Shown: one piece after another, positions 8,381 through 18,636 of the stretch | Layout of the letters: each line of letters begins with the position of its first letter | How positions within the stretch are numbered: the first letter of the stretch is position 1 | From: Bog-473 sp963783245 | GTDB taxonomy: Bacteria > Actinomycetota > Acidimicrobiia > Acidimicrobiales > RAAP-2 | NCBI GenBank assembly: GCA_963783245.1 | Contig: CAWAMS010000002.1 | Span: 1,426,001-1,490,000, forward strand | Reading direction: 5' to 3' | DNA length: 64,000 bases | The notes under the pieces: model-generated | What the model was told of the DNA's origin: nothing | Databases searched by the model: none | What the model saw: the letters and a program-made list of their open reading frames with translations, nothing else | Program-made: the position numbers and the translations under genes

Positions 8381-10524
8381 ATGACCCCCGCAGCGTCTCC
8401 AGCAGCCTCCTCTGCAGCGTCCCCAGCAGCCTCCTCTGCGCCCCCCGCCGCCTGCGCTCCCCCCGGTCGTCCAGGATCCCGCACTGGTCCAGTTGGGCAT
8501 CAACGTGATCCGCGGCCTCGCCATGGATGCGCCGGAGCAGGCCAACTCGGGCCACTCCGGGACGGCGATGGCGCTCGCGCCGTTGGCCCACGTGCTGTGG
8601 ACGCGCATCATGCGGCACGACCCGCAGGCGTCCCACTGGCCCGACCGGGACCGCTTCGTGCTGTCGAACGGGCATGCGTGCATTCTGCTGTACTCGCTGC
8701 TCTACCTGACGGGGTACGACCTCTCGTTGGACGACATCCGCCAGTTCCGCCAATTCGGCAGCCGGACGCCGGGGCATCCCGAGCGGCTCGACACCGACGG
8801 CGTCGAAGTCACGACCGGACCGCTCGGCCAGGGCGTCGCCAACGCGGTCGGCCTGGCCATCGCCGAGCGGGTCGTGCGGGCCCGCTTCGGGAGCGACGTC
8901 TGCAACCACCGCACCTACGTCATCGCCGGGGACGGCTGCTTCATGGAGGGCATCTCGCACGAGGCGGCGTCGCTCGCCGGGCACCTCAAGTTGGGCCGGC
9001 TGATGGCGTTCTACGACGACAACCACATCACCATCGACGGGCCCACCGAGCTGACCTACAACGACAACGTGGAGGAGCGCTTCGAGGCCTACGGCTGGAA
9101 CGTGCGCAATCTCGGTGAGATGGCCAATGACGTCGACGGGCTCGAAGCCGCCATCCGCGAAGCCCTCGAGGCCCCGAGCGACGGCCCCGACGCCAAGCCC
9201 ACACTCCTGGTGCTGCGGAGCCACATCGGTTGGCCGTCGCCCAAGTTGACCGACACCGCGGCCGCCCACGGGTCGCCGTTCGGGGCCGACGAGATCCGGG
9301 TGACCAAGAAGCTCCTGGGACTGCCCCCCGACGAGACCTTCTGGGTGCCCGACGAGGTGCGTGCCTTCTACGAGCAGGAGGTGGCCCGGGGCGGGGCGGT
9401 ACCGCAAGGAATGGGAAGAGCGCTTCGCCGCATGGGACGGCGACCGGGTGGCCTGGGAGGCGGCGCAGGCCGGCCGGGGTCATCCCGGGATGGGCCGACA
9501 AACTGCCGAGGTTCGAGGCCGGCACCAAGCTGGCCACGCGTCACGCCATCAACCAGTGCATCAACGCCTCCTCCGAAGGCCTGCCCGGACTGGTGGCCGG
9601 ATCGGCCGACCTCACGGGCAACAACGGGGTTCTGGTCAAGGGCGCCGAAATCCAAGCGGCGGAGACCCCCGGCGGCGCGCAGCTGCACTACGGCATCCGC
9701 GAGCACGGGATGGGCGGGGTGATGAACGGGTTGGCGGCCCACGGCGGCGTCCTCCCCGTCGGCGGCACCTTCTTCGTCTTCAGCGACTACATGCGCCCGT
9801 CGGTGCGCCTGGCCGGTCTGTCGCGCTACCACGTGATCTATTCCTGGACGCATGACTCCATCGGCCTGGGTGAGGACGGGCCGACCCACCAGCCGGTGGA
9901 GCAGCTGGCGTCGCTGCGGGCGATGCCCGGACTCGATCCTGGTGCGCCCGGCCGACGCCAACGAGACGGCGCAGGCCTGGCGCCTGGCCGTCGATGCCGA
10001 AAAGCCCGTCGGGCTGGTGCTGAGCCGTCAGGACATCCCGGTGCTGGCGGAGACCGAGGCCCTGGCCGAGGCCGGCGTGGCCAAGGGTGGCTACGTGCTG
10101 GCGCCGGCCAGCAGCGAGCCGCGGATCGTGTTGATCGGCACCGGGAGCGAAGTCCATCTCTGCCTGGAGGCGGCCAAGGATACTGGAGGACGCCGGGGTG
10201 CCGACCCAGGTCGTCTCGCTGCCGTGCTGGGAATGGTTCGAGGAGCAGGACGACGTCTACCGGGAAGAGGTGCTGCCCCACCGGGTGCCGGCGCTCAGCG
10301 TCGAAGCGGGCTCGACGTTCGGGTGGAGCCGCTATGCCGACGACTCCATCGGGCTCGATCGTTTCGGGGCGTCCGCCCCCGGCGCGGTGGCCATGGAAAA
10401 GTTGGGATTCACGGTTGAACATGTGGTCGAACGGGCACATGCCCTCGTGAACGACAACGCCAATGAGCACGACTCGCCGCATAGGCAACGAGCAAGCGAC
10501 ATGAGCAACGAACACGCCAAATGA
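8381..10524 (+). CDS. tkt: Transketolase (several frameshifts)
   Basis: Thiamine-diphosphate enzyme of the non-oxidative pentose-phosphate pathway. In order: VLSNGHACILLYSLLYL, GHPE, TGPLGQGVANAVGLAIAE, GDGCFMEGISHEAASLAGH (TPP-binding), FYDDNHITIDG, then in other frames WADKLPRFEAGTKLATRH, FSDYMRPSVRLAGL, HDSIGLGEDGPTHQPVEQLA, ILVRPADANE, LSRQD and VSLPCWEWFEEQ. This is the full set of about 680 aa. Continuity needs corrections near 8458-8463 (C6 run), 9393-9402, 9474-9481, 9930-9945 and 10181. The ATG at 8381 with an Ala/Pro/Ser leader fits once the C-run is corrected (APPVVQDPALVQLGINV). The extreme C-terminus reads into a 20-bp repeat. It is followed by transaldolase 36 nt later, likely one operon. 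Confidence 0.88.
8390..8437. repeat. 24-bp tandem repeat (2 copies) at transketolase N-terminus
   Basis: Two copies of a 24-bp unit (gcagcgtc-t/c-ccagcagcctcctct) directly after the transketolase ATG, encoding an eight-residue Ala/Ser/Pro unit. It mirrors the 21-bp array on the other side of the 38-nt divergent gap. Confidence 0.88.
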
Positions 10525-10549
10525 GCCACGAACACGCCAAATGAGCAAG
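10501..10549. repeat. 20-bp tandem repeat at transketolase stop
   Basis: Two near-identical copies of atgagc(a/c)acgaacacgccaa and a partial third. The transketolase stop codon lies inside the repeat, so repeat-number changes would alter the last residues of the protein. Confidence 0.85.
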
Positions 10550-10560
10550 GAGCTTCCTAG

Positions 10561-11681
10561 ATGACCCGTCTCCACGACCTCTATGAAATCGGTGGCCAGA
10601 GCCCGTGGCTGGACAACCTGCGCCGCGACTGGCTCGAGGACGGGACGCTGGCCAAGTTCGTCTCGATGGGGGTGCGGGGGATCACCTCGAACCCCACCAT
10701 TCTGGCCAAGGCCATCAGCGGGCAGAACACCTACGACGACCAGTTCGCCGCGTTGATGAAGGACCACACGGTGGACAGCGCCTACTGGGAGTTGGCCATC
10801 ACCGACATCCTCGCACGCGCTCCAGCTGCTGCGGCCGGTCTACGACGAGAGCGACGGCGAGGACGGCTACGTCTCGTTGGAGGTGTCACCCGCCCTGGCC
10901 CACGACACCGAGACCACGGTGCGTGACGCCCGCATGCTCCACACCCGCATCGCCCAGCCCAATCTGTTGGTCAAGATCCCGGCGACGAAGGAGGGTGTGC
11001 CGGCGATCAACACCATGATCAGCGAAGGGCCGCAGCATCAACGTCACCCTGATTTTCGGGATCGACCGCTACGACGAGGTGATTGAGGCGTACATCAGCG
11101 GGATCGAGGCGCTCGTGAAGGCCGGACGGACCGAGGAGCTCCCGCACGTGGCGAGCGTGGCCTCGTTCTTCGTCAGCCGGGTCGACACCGAGGTGGACCG
11201 GCGCCTCGAGACGTTGGCCGGGGGCGCAACGGGTGACCCCGCCATCCTGGCCCTGCGGGGCAAGGCGGCGGTGGCCCAGGCCCAGGTGGCCTATCAGCAC
11301 TTCCATGCCGCGTTCACCACGGACCGCTGGAAGGCGCTCGATGCGCAGGGCGCCCGCGTCCAGCGCCCGCTGTGGGCGTCGACGTCGACCAAGAACCCGG
11401 CCTACGACGATCTGCTCTACGTGGACTCGCTCATCGGTCCGTCGACGGTGAACACGTTGCCTGAGGCGACTATCGAGGCGTTCGTGGATCATGGGGTGCT
11501 GCATCGCACAGTGGACGCCGACCCCGATGCGGCGGTGGCGACGCTGGCCCAGCTGAAGGACGTGGGCATCGACATGGAGGACGTCGAGCAGACGCTCGAG
11601 AACGAGGGCGTCGCCTCCTTCGCCAAGTCGTTCGACGAGCTGCTGCAGTCGCTGAGCGACAAGGCCGCCACGTTCACGTGA
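10561..11681 (+). CDS. tal: Transaldolase (two frameshifts)
   Basis: Transfers a dihydroxyacetone unit from sedoheptulose-7-phosphate in the pentose-phosphate pathway. The sequence has GITSNPTILAKAI near the N-terminus, NLLVKIPATKEG containing the Schiff-base Lys, INVTLIFGIDRYDEVIEAYISG, VASVASFFVSRVDTEVD, LWASTSTKNPAYDDLLY and the C-terminal TLPEATIEAFVDHG. All are hallmarks of actinobacterial Tal (about 370 aa). The frame shifts near 10812 (AITDI / LHALQLLRPVYDES) and near 11030 (MISEG / RSINVTLIF). Both sides are well conserved, so indel error is likely. It lies between tkt and pgl on the same strand. Confidence 0.9.
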
Positions 11682-11709
11682 GCCGGCTCGCTCCGATGAC
11701 GGGCTGCAG

Positions 11710-12547
11710 GTGACCGGGGGACGGGGACGAGACGGGCGTCGTGACACGGAATCGATAGCGGAGGCGACGACGCCGGTCGCCGACGTCCCGGCCGCGTTCA
11801 CGCGGACGGTGATGGAGGCGTTCGCCGCTCGCCCGGGTGAGCGCTTCACGCTGATGCTCTCGGGCGGCCCGACGGCCAAGCTCTGCTACGAGCACCTCAG
11901 TGCGGCCACCTCGGGCGGCGCACGACGTCGGCGCCGGTGCGGCGCCGGTGCGGCGCCGCGCGGCGTCGCAGCCGGCGATGCCGGCGGCGATGCCGGCAGC
12001 GGCACGGTGCCCACGGCGCATCCGGCGTTCGACTGGTCCCTGGTCGACATCTACATGGGCGACGAGCGGCTGGTGCCGCCCGACGACGACGACGCCAATC
12101 AACGGCTGGTGCGCGAGGCCATCGTCGACCGGGTCGGCATCCTCGGCTCCTTCAGGCCGATGCCGACGACGGGACCGGTCGAAGAATGCGTGGCCGACTA
12201 CCAGCGCGTCCTGGCCGACCTCCTGGCCGGGCCGGGGATCGACCTCATCCACCTGGGCATGGGGGCCGACGGCCATACGGCGTCTCTCTTCCCGCACGCC
12301 CCCACCCTCGAGGCTCCGCCCGACGTGCTGGTGGCTGCGACGCAGGATCCGAACGGGCAGAACGCCCACCCGCGATTGACCGTGACGCTGCCCGTGATCA
12401 ACGCGGCCCGCTGCTGCCGTCTTCACCGTCGCCGGCGAGGGCAAGCGTGACGCCGTCGCCGCCTTGCGCCGCGGCGACGACATTCCGGCCGCCCGGGTGC
12501 AGGCCGCACGGGTCGTCTGGTTGATCGACCAGGCTGCATCCGGCTGA
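11710..12547 (+). CDS. pgl: 6-phosphogluconolactonase (one frameshift)
   Basis: Hydrolyses 6-phosphoglucono-1,5-lactone to 6-phosphogluconate. From a GTG at 11710: VPAAFTRTVMEAF, RFTLMLSGGPTAKLCYEHL (substrate loop), FDWSLVDIYMGDERLVPPDDDDANQRL, FRPMPT, then GIDLIHLGMGADGHTASLFPH, the family signature. The frame breaks at about 12410 and resumes AVFTVAGEGKRDAVAALRRGDDIP to a TGA at 12547. A repetitive Arg/Gly/Ala-rich insertion encoded by very GC-rich short repeats (about 11925-12010) interrupts the usual sequence between the first and second blocks. The gene is 28 nt downstream of tal. No zwf or opcA follows; the next gene is fbiC. Confidence 0.86.
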
Positions 12548-12688
12548 GCCGGGCTGAGCCGGGCTGCATCCGGCGGAGCCCGGGGCGGCCGGCAGCAGGG
12601 CCGGCGGTGCGGCCAGGGCGGCCGGCTGAATCGCCCGTGATCGACCGGTCCGGTCCGCATCGGCCCCCGGGTGTCTAGATTGGCCCCA

Positions 12689-15017
12689 ATGCTTTCCGAC
12701 GTCGATCTCCTACAGATGCCGTTGCCGGACCTGATGGCGCTGGCCCGCGGTGTGCGCGACGAGGCCTACGGCCGCCGGGTGACGTACTCGCCCAAGGTCT
12801 TCATCCCGCTCACCATGCTGTGCCGGGACCGCTGCGGCTATTGCACGTTCGCCAAGGCCCCGGCCCGGCTCACCTCGCCCTACCTCACGCCCGACGAGGT
12901 GCTGAGCATCGCCCGCGCCGGCAAGGAGGCGGGGTGTCACGAGGCGCTCTTCACCCTGGGCGAGCGGCCCGAGCTCCGCTACCCGCTGGCGAAGACCTGG
13001 CTGGCCGACAATGGTTTCGCCTCGACGGTCGACTACCTCGCCCATGTCTGTCAGCTCGTCCTGGAGGAGACCGGCCTCCTCCCCCACGCCAATGCCGGGG
13101 CCCTCTACGCCGACGAGCTGGCCGCGCTGCGCCCTTTTGCGGCCAGCCAGGGCATGATGATCGAGTCGCTGGCGGAGGATCTCGACGCGCATCGCAGCGC
13201 GCCCGACAAGGAGCCGGCGCGCCGTCTGGCCACGCTCGACGCGGCCGGCGAGCTCCACATCCCCTTCACGACCGGGATCCTGGTGGGCATCGGCGACGAC
13301 CGGCCCGGCCAGCTGGCGGCGTTGCAGGCCATCGCGGCGTCGCACGCCCGCTTCGGCCACGTGCAGGAGGTGATCGTCCAGAACTTCCTCCCCAAGCCGG
13401 GTACCGCCATGGCACGCGCCGAGCCCTGCCCGGCCGACGACCTGTTGTGGGCCATCGCCGTGGCCCGTCTGGTGCTGCCGGCCGAGGTGCACATCCAGGC
13501 GCCGCCGAACCTCTCCGACGAGCTGGCGCCGTTGCTGGCGGCCGGCATCGACGACTGGGGCGGGGTCTCGCCGATCACGGCCGACCACGTGAACCCCGAA
13601 CGGGCCTGGCCCGCACTGGACACGTTGCGGGCGGCGACGGAGGGAGCGGGGCATGTGCTGGCGGCACGGCTGACGGTGTATCCAGCTTTCGCGCATGACG
13701 CAGCGACGTGGCTGGACCCCAATCTGGTGCTTCCCCGTGCTCGACGTCTCCGACGCCGAGGGCCTGGCCCGTGACGCGGCATGGTGCTCGGGCGGCGAGG
13801 TGGCCCCGCCGGTCTTGGTCGGCGACGCCGGCGGCGACCGTGACGGTGGCAGCGGCGGCGGCGAACGTAGTGGCTGGCGGGCGTGCGCGCCGTTGGGCCG
13901 GACCGGTGGCCGAGGTCCTCGATGGCGTCGCACTCGGGCAGGAGGTGGGCGAGGACGAGATCGTCACGCTGTTCTCCGCCCGTGGACCCGAGGTGCGCAT
14001 GGTGGCCGAGGTGGCCGACGACATGCGGCGCGCCGTCGTGGGCGATGCGGTCACCTTCGTGCACAACCGCAACATCAACTACACCAACGTCTGCACCTTC
14101 AAGTGCCGCTTCTGTGCCTTCTCCAAGGGACCGCTCTCGCTGAACCTGCGCGGGGCGCCGTACCTGTTGGAGCTCGACGAGATCACCCGCCGCGTGGCCG
14201 AGGCGGAGGCCGAGGGGGCCACCGAAGTCTGCCTGCAGGGCGGCATCCATCCCGACTTCGACGGCGATTACTACATCCACGTGCTGGGCGCGGTGCGTGC
14301 GGCGTCCGAGCGCATCCACATTCACGGCTTCACTGCGCTGGAGGTGACCGAAGGGGCCCGCCGTTCCGAGGTCCCGCTGGCGGAGTACCTGACGCGGCTG
14401 AAGGAGGCCGGGCTGAAGACGCTTCCCGGCACGGCGGCCGAGATCCTCGACGACGACATCCGCGCCCTGATCTGCCCGGACAAGATCAACTCCGAGCAGT
14501 GGCTCGAGGCGCACCGCACGGCGCACTCGGTCGGCCTGCGTTCGAACATCACCATCATGTTCGGCTCGGTCGAGCACCCGCAGAGCTGGGCCAGAGCACA
14601 TCGTGCGCACCCGAGCCCTGCAGCGCGAGACGGGCGGCTTCACCGAGTTCGTGCCGCTCCCCTTCGTCCACATGGCCACGCCGATCTACCTGCAACACAA
14701 GGCGCGCCGCGGACCGACGTTCCGCGAGACGCTGCTGATGCATTCGGTGGCGCGGATCGCGTATCACGGCGACATCGACAACATCCAGGTGAGCTGGGTC
14801 AAGATGGGCGTCGAAGGGGCCCGTCAGGTCCTGCAGGCCGGCGCGAACGATGTCGGCGGCACGCTTGATGGACGAGAACATCTCACGGGCGGCCGGCGCG
14901 TCGCACGGCCAGCGCATGGGGGTCGAAGAGCTCGAATCCCTGGTGGCCCCCCTGGGCCGACCCCTGGTGCAGCGCTCCACCCTCTACGCCCTGGCGGGGA
15001 GCGCTCCCGGGCTGTGA
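12689..15017 (+). CDS. fbiC: FO synthase FbiC (CofG-CofH fusion, frameshifted)
   Basis: Two radical-SAM modules that make 7,8-didemethyl-8-hydroxy-5-deazariboflavin, the chromophore of coenzyme F420, from tyrosine and a pyrimidine precursor. The CofG half has CRDRCGYCTFA (CxxxCxxC cluster motif), SPYLTPDEVL, GILVGIGD and VQNFLPKPGTAM. The CofH half has NINYTNVCTFKCRFCAFSKG, CLQGGIHPDFDGDYY, LKTLPGTAAEIL and GGFTEFVPLPFVH. The end reads LGRPLVQRSTLYALAGSAPGL. Frame changes are needed near 13730, between 13800 and 13900 (the linker), near 14590 and near 14860. Length (about 775 codons) fits the actinobacterial fusion. ATG at 12689; an in-frame GTG at 12671 is an alternative start. The stop overlaps the next start (GTGA). 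Confidence 0.9.
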
Positions 15018-16130
15018 GCACGACGAGCGCGGGGAGCGCCGGCGACCTCCAGGCGGGGGGAACAGCCCCGAGGCCCGGGCGCACGAGACTCGCCGACGCC
15101 CTCCCCGACGATCAGGAAGATCAGCTGCACGAGGCGTTCGGCGACCTGGCGAAGGGGCACTCGCTGGGCCCGGCGCAGACCCGGGAACTCCAGGCGATGA
15201 TCGGCACGCTGAGCGATCTGGCCAAGGAGGGTACGTCGGTGGGCGATCTCAAGATCGCCAGTGCGGCCCTGGCCGAGATGACCGAGGCCTTCCGGGTCTT
15301 CCGCCCCTACCGCAAGATCCGCAAGATCACGATGTTCGGTTCGGCCCGGACCCTCCCCGAGGACCCGGTGTACATCCTCGCCCGCGACCTGGCCAGCCAT
15401 CTGGCCCAGGCCGACTGGATGGTCGTGACGGGCGCCGGGCCGGGGATCATGGCGGCCGGCCTCGAAGGGGCCGGGCGCGAGCACGCGTTCGGGGTCAACA
15501 TCCGGCTCCCCCACGAAGAAGGCGCCAACGTCTTCATCGCCCAGGACCCCAAGCTGGTCGAGATGCGGTACTTCTTCACCAGGAAGCTCATGCTGATCAA
15601 GGAGTCGCACGCCTACGCCATCCTCCCGGGCGGGTTCGGCACCCAGGACGAGGCGTTCGAGCTCCTGACGCTCCTGCAGACCGGCAAGGCCGAGCCGGCC
15701 CCGGTGGTGATGCTCGAGACCCGCACGGGACCTACTGGCAGGGCTGGCTGCGCTTCGTGCAGGGAGAGGCCATCGCCTCGGGTTGGGTCTCGCCCGACGA
15801 CACGGCTCTGTTCAAGGTGACCACCTCCGTCGAGGAGGCCACGGCGGAGATCCTCGGCTTCTACCGCAACTACCACTCCTGCCGCTGGGTGGGCGACCTC
15901 CTGGTGCTGCGTCTGCAGACGGCGCCGAGCAGGGCCGAGCTGGCCGATCTCAACCGACGCTTCGGCGACATCGTCTCGCAGGGCACCATCCGCAGCGCCA
16001 CCGCGTTCCCGCCGGAGCGCTCGAGTCAGGACTTCCCCGACCTGCCCCGGCTCGCGCTGCGCTTCGACAAGTGGCACTTCGCCCGCTGCGCTTGCTCATC
16101 GACGCCGTCAACGAATGCACGGGGGCCTGA
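15014..16130 (+). CDS. LOG-family protein (lysine decarboxylase-like fold; frameshifted)
   Basis: Rossmann-fold LOG/TIGR00730-like protein; characterised relatives are cytokinin-nucleotide phosphoribohydrolases, but this long form is of unknown substrate. It carries FGSARTLPEDPVY, VTGAGPGIMAAGLEGAGR and the signature PGGFGTQDEAFELLTLLQTGK. An N-terminal helical extension of about 90 residues and a C-terminal part (LGFYRNYHSCRWVGD... LIDAVNECTGA) typify the actinobacterial long subgroup. Frame changes near 15725 (VVMLE / GWLRFVQGEAIASGW) and near 16085. The GTG start at 15014 overlaps the fbiC stop by 4 nt, implying translational coupling. Confidence 0.82.
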
Positions 16131-16170
16131 GACTGGGCGCGTGGGCAGGTTCGCAGGTCCAGGTGGCCCG

Positions 16171-16614
16171 CTAGGCGGCTGTTGTCCCATGAGAGACGGT
16201 GTCCACCACGTCGAGCCGGATGATCACCGGTTCACCCTTGTAGTGCTTCTGGCTCGAGGAGGGCATGGCGGACGGGGCGGTGCGGAAGGCCGCGTATTTC
16301 TCGTCGAAGAGCGCGAGGACCTGTGCCTGGAGCGGTGCATCCTCGATGAGCACGGCGCGACACGTGAGGACGGCCGCTTCGAGCTCGGCCCAACGGGCGC
16401 CGCTCGAGACGAGGAACGAACAGCGGGGGTCGTTGCGGATGCGCACGAGCTTCTTCGTCGAAGGCCGTGTCCGTAGGTAGACGGCCCTGTCTTTCACCAC
16501 ATACCAGACGGGAAGCGCAACGGGCCATCCGTCACTGCGGAGCGTCGTCAGCGCTCCCTCGTGGCCCGCGGCGAGGAACGCCCACAACTGGTCGTCATCG
16601 AGCTCGATGCCCAT
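16171..16614 (-). CDS. PPOX-class split-barrel flavin/F420 oxidoreductase
   Basis: A 147-aa protein of the pyridoxamine-5'-phosphate-oxidase-like split beta-barrel fold: GHEGALTTLRSDGWPVALPVWYVV followed by VYLRTRPSTKKLVRIRNDPRCSFLV, the cofactor phosphate-contact pattern of F420- or FMN-binding actinobacterial members. The F420 pathway gene next door makes F420 plausible, but the cofactor cannot be decided from sequence alone. It lies 3 nt downstream of the zinc-ribbon gene on the same strand, a likely two-gene operon. Confidence 0.78.
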   Translation of the reverse strand: MGIELDDDQLWAFLAAGHEGALTTLRSDGWPVALPVWYVVKDRAVYLRTRPSTKKLVRIRNDPRCSFLVSSGARWAELEAAVLTCRAVLIEDAPLQAQVLALFDEKYAAFRTAPSAMPSSSQKHYKGEPVIIRLDVVDTVSHGTTAA

Positions 16615-16617
16615 TGC

Positions 16618-16839
16618 TCACCCACCCTCCCCTTCTCGCCCGGCATGGGCCTGGGTCTTTCCACACTTCGGGCACACGGTGGCGTAGCGCCCGTCCCTCC
16701 ACTTGAGGGCGGCACGGCACGACGAGCAGCGATCGTGACCCTTCGCCATCTCCCTGTATTTCCCACCCGGCTTGAAGCGCACGGCCATGATGATGGCAAA
16801 GAGGACCCCGAAGATGATCCAGTAGATCAATTCCCCCAA
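16618..16839 (-). CDS. Membrane-anchored zinc-ribbon protein
   Basis: A 73-aa protein: an N-terminal TM helix (residues 4-20, LIYWIIFGVLFAIIMAV), a basic linker, then a zinc ribbon formed by C38/C41 and C56/C59 (CSSC...CPKC). The charged Gly-rich tail is short. The N-terminus should anchor it with the ribbon in the cytosol. No function is known; it is tightly coupled to the split-barrel gene. Confidence 0.65.
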   Translation of the reverse strand: MGELIYWIIFGVLFAIIMAVRFKPGGKYREMAKGHDRCSSCRAALKWRDGRYATVCPKCGKTQAHAGREGEGG

Positions 16840-17268
16840 CCTTGCAGAGGCTGTGCAGCGGCAGACGTGTCCAAGAGGTCGGGCATGACCCGGCCCACCT
16901 TAAACCCCCGGCTCATTCTCGAGGATCCCCAAGGAGCCGACGGACACCCCCGGACGGACCGGCCTATGGGCTCCCTCGGGAAGCGGCACCGCCGGCCTCG
17001 GCCGGCAGCTTGCCGGGGGCAACCGGGTCCAACGGCGTCGGCACGACCACGGCCATTTCCGGAACGCCATGGGCCAACAGGTTGGAACCGGAGAGCCGAG
17101 CAGGGGGCTTTGCCGGTCTGCTGGCTGAAAGTTGGGTGGCCCCAATACCGGCATAGTGGGGCACCCCGGGGGCATCGACGGCACTAATATCGCGGCGTCA
17201 CAGTCGATACCTGCGCCATGCGCTCGGCCAGCCGAAGAACGAACCGCTTCCGCTCAGAATGGGTTCCC
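16840..17268. other. Intergenic, left edge of the accessory region
   Basis: About 430 nt with no gene I can support; frames are short and Pro/Arg-rich. From about 17.2 kb onward base composition becomes less GC-biased and gene content turns accessory. No att-like repeat or tRNA was found at this edge. Confidence 0.5.
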
Positions 17269-17652
17269 ATGACACGCAAATCACCGCAGGAAAAGAAGGT
17301 TCTTGACTACCAGAAGGATCGGCGTAACACCTACGGAGAGAACAGCAAGAGTTCCCGCAAGGCAATTCACCTTCGCAAGGCATGGGTAAACCGCTCATAC
17401 CGACGTGACGTGCGAGCGGAGTTGGCGAAAGCCTCGCAGACCCCAGACCCAGAGGAACACCAAGTGGATGCAGTTCGTCGCAAGGACTGGAAGAAGAGTC
17501 CTGACGAACCGCTCGGAGAGGTGCTGCGACGTAAACAGGGTTGGAGGGTACGCACCGGCACCATCCCCGAAGCCCCGCCGCCCAGCCTTCTCCAACAAGA
17601 GGCGGCGACTCGACTGAGAAGATCCCGCAAGCGAGACGTTTCCCCTTGGTGA
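17269..17652 (+). CDS. Small basic conserved-type hypothetical protein
   Basis: 127 aa from the ATG at 17269 (MTRKSPQEKKVLDYQKDRRN...); an upstream ATG at 17218 is less likely. The first 60 residues (YQKDRRNTYGENSKSSRKAIHLRKAWVNRSYRR) are highly basic and resemble a small uncharacterised family I have seen in diverse bacteria; the rest is helical and charged. No catalytic motif. The stop codon falls in a perfect hairpin. Confidence 0.6.
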   Translation: MTRKSPQEKKVLDYQKDRRNTYGENSKSSRKAIHLRKAWVNRSYRRDVRAELAKASQTPDPEEHQVDAVRRKDWKKSPDEPLGEVLRRKQGWRVRTGTIPEAPPPSLLQQEAATRLRRSRKRDVSPW

Positions 17653-17659
17653 AGGGGAA
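17640..17659 (+). terminator. Perfect 8-bp hairpin overlapping a stop codon
   Basis: ttcccctt-ggtg-aaggggaa: 8-bp perfect arms with a 4-nt loop that contains part of the TGA of the preceding gene. No T-run follows, so intrinsic termination is uncertain, but position and symmetry suit a transcription end. Confidence 0.4.
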
Positions 17660-17743
17660 GGCCTGACTTCCTATCAGACCTGACCTCTTCCAGTGCCGAA
17701 TTGTGTCTCCCTCCTGGACCATAGGGGGCAGGTTGGCACCCGG

Positions 17744-18071
17744 GTGGCTAATACACTTGTCATTGCAAAAATCCCTATCGCGTGCTCCCTTGACCTTCGG
17801 GCAGCCAACGCTCAGCTCGACGAGTGGCGAGGACTTCTTGGCGGAGTCGACCATTGGCAGCGAGTCTCGCCAACCAGGCTCGAGCTGAGCCCCTTACGTG
17901 ACTCGGACCTCGTTGACGTTGTCCAGTTCGCCCAACATGAGGTCGCGTGTTGCCCATTCTTCACAATTCGTGATTGAAATAAGGCATGAGCGGCTACTTC
18001 TTGCCATCGAAGGACCCACCGACGCAATCGAAGTTCTCGACGAACTGATGTCGAGCGGCCACCCGCGCTGA
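17744..18071 (+). CDS. Small hypothetical protein with CCPFF motif, frameshifted
   Basis: From a GTG at 17744: VANTLVIAKIPIACSLDL, DEWRGLL, then VVQFAQHEVACCPFFT. The frame then ends early (RD stop at 17977), but the neighbouring frame continues VIEIRHERLLLAIEGPTDAIEVLDELM to a TGA at 18071. The combined pattern, a Cys-Cys-x-F segment followed by a short beta-alpha tail, resembles the small domain found in some actinobacterial hypothetical proteins and after MerR-like regulators. A single indel near 17960 restores about 110 aa. Function unknown. Confidence 0.5.
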
Positions 18072-18139
18072 GGTTCGTTGGTCGCCGATCCGGCGAATGG
18101 GGACACCCTGCGGACATGGCTGGTCGGTAGCCTTGCGGC

Positions 18140-18550
18140 GTGCGGTCATTCGAGGTTGCAGTTCAAGACTTGTCGAGCCAAGTGCCCTTTACCGTCTTTG
18201 ACGTACCGGCGAGGCCGAACCTGAACTTGCATCACTCGCTGGTCGTGCGACCCGGCGAGGAGAACAATCTCACCTACACCTATGTCTCAATGGCGTACAC
18301 ACAAACAGTGGACGGACAACCGGGCAACTTGTGGATTGCTCAATGCGACAAACCACTATGGGATTCCCACGACCTCCATTGGCGCACTCTCGACGATCTT
18401 CACGTAAATGAAGACCTCAACGGCTTTCGGATATGTCGGTTGAAGCTGCGACGTGACGGAACCTACCTCCATATGGAGTCGTCGCTCGCTCCCCTCGATC
18501 AACTGATAGAGGACGCTCGAAACCTTGTGCGGATTGCCTCTCGCACCTAG
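18140..18550 (+). CDS. Hypothetical protein
   Basis: 136 aa starting at a GTG (VRSFEVAVQDLSSQVPFTV). A mixed alpha/beta soluble protein with no signal peptide and no motif I recognise. Coding appearance is good: even composition and no low complexity. It ends with an amphipathic helix (LDQLIEDARNLVRIA). Confidence 0.5.
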   Translation: MRSFEVAVQDLSSQVPFTVFDVPARPNLNLHHSLVVRPGEENNLTYTYVSMAYTQTVDGQPGNLWIAQCDKPLWDSHDLHWRTLDDLHVNEDLNGFRICRLKLRRDGTYLHMESSLAPLDQLIEDARNLVRIASRT

Positions 18551-18636
18551 CCCGAGAGTGTGTAACCGTCCGACACTCCCGGCGTACGGCGGCAGGTTCT
18601 TCGGCACTCGAAAGACTGCGCCTCTATGAGAAGGGG

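Noticed and set aside
2854..8437. Possible CRISPR arrays
   Set aside because: The repeats are contiguous tandem units with no spacers and no cas genes nearby.
7782..9407. A 541-codon minus-strand ORF covering the thioesterase and running on under transketolase
   Set aside because: Only its last 186 codons (from 8342) match a protein family; the rest lies antisense to conserved transketolase sequence and is a GC-rich shadow frame.
12710..14679. Two long minus-strand ORFs opposite fbiC
   Set aside because: FbiC radical-SAM cysteine motifs are on the plus strand and cover the same DNA.
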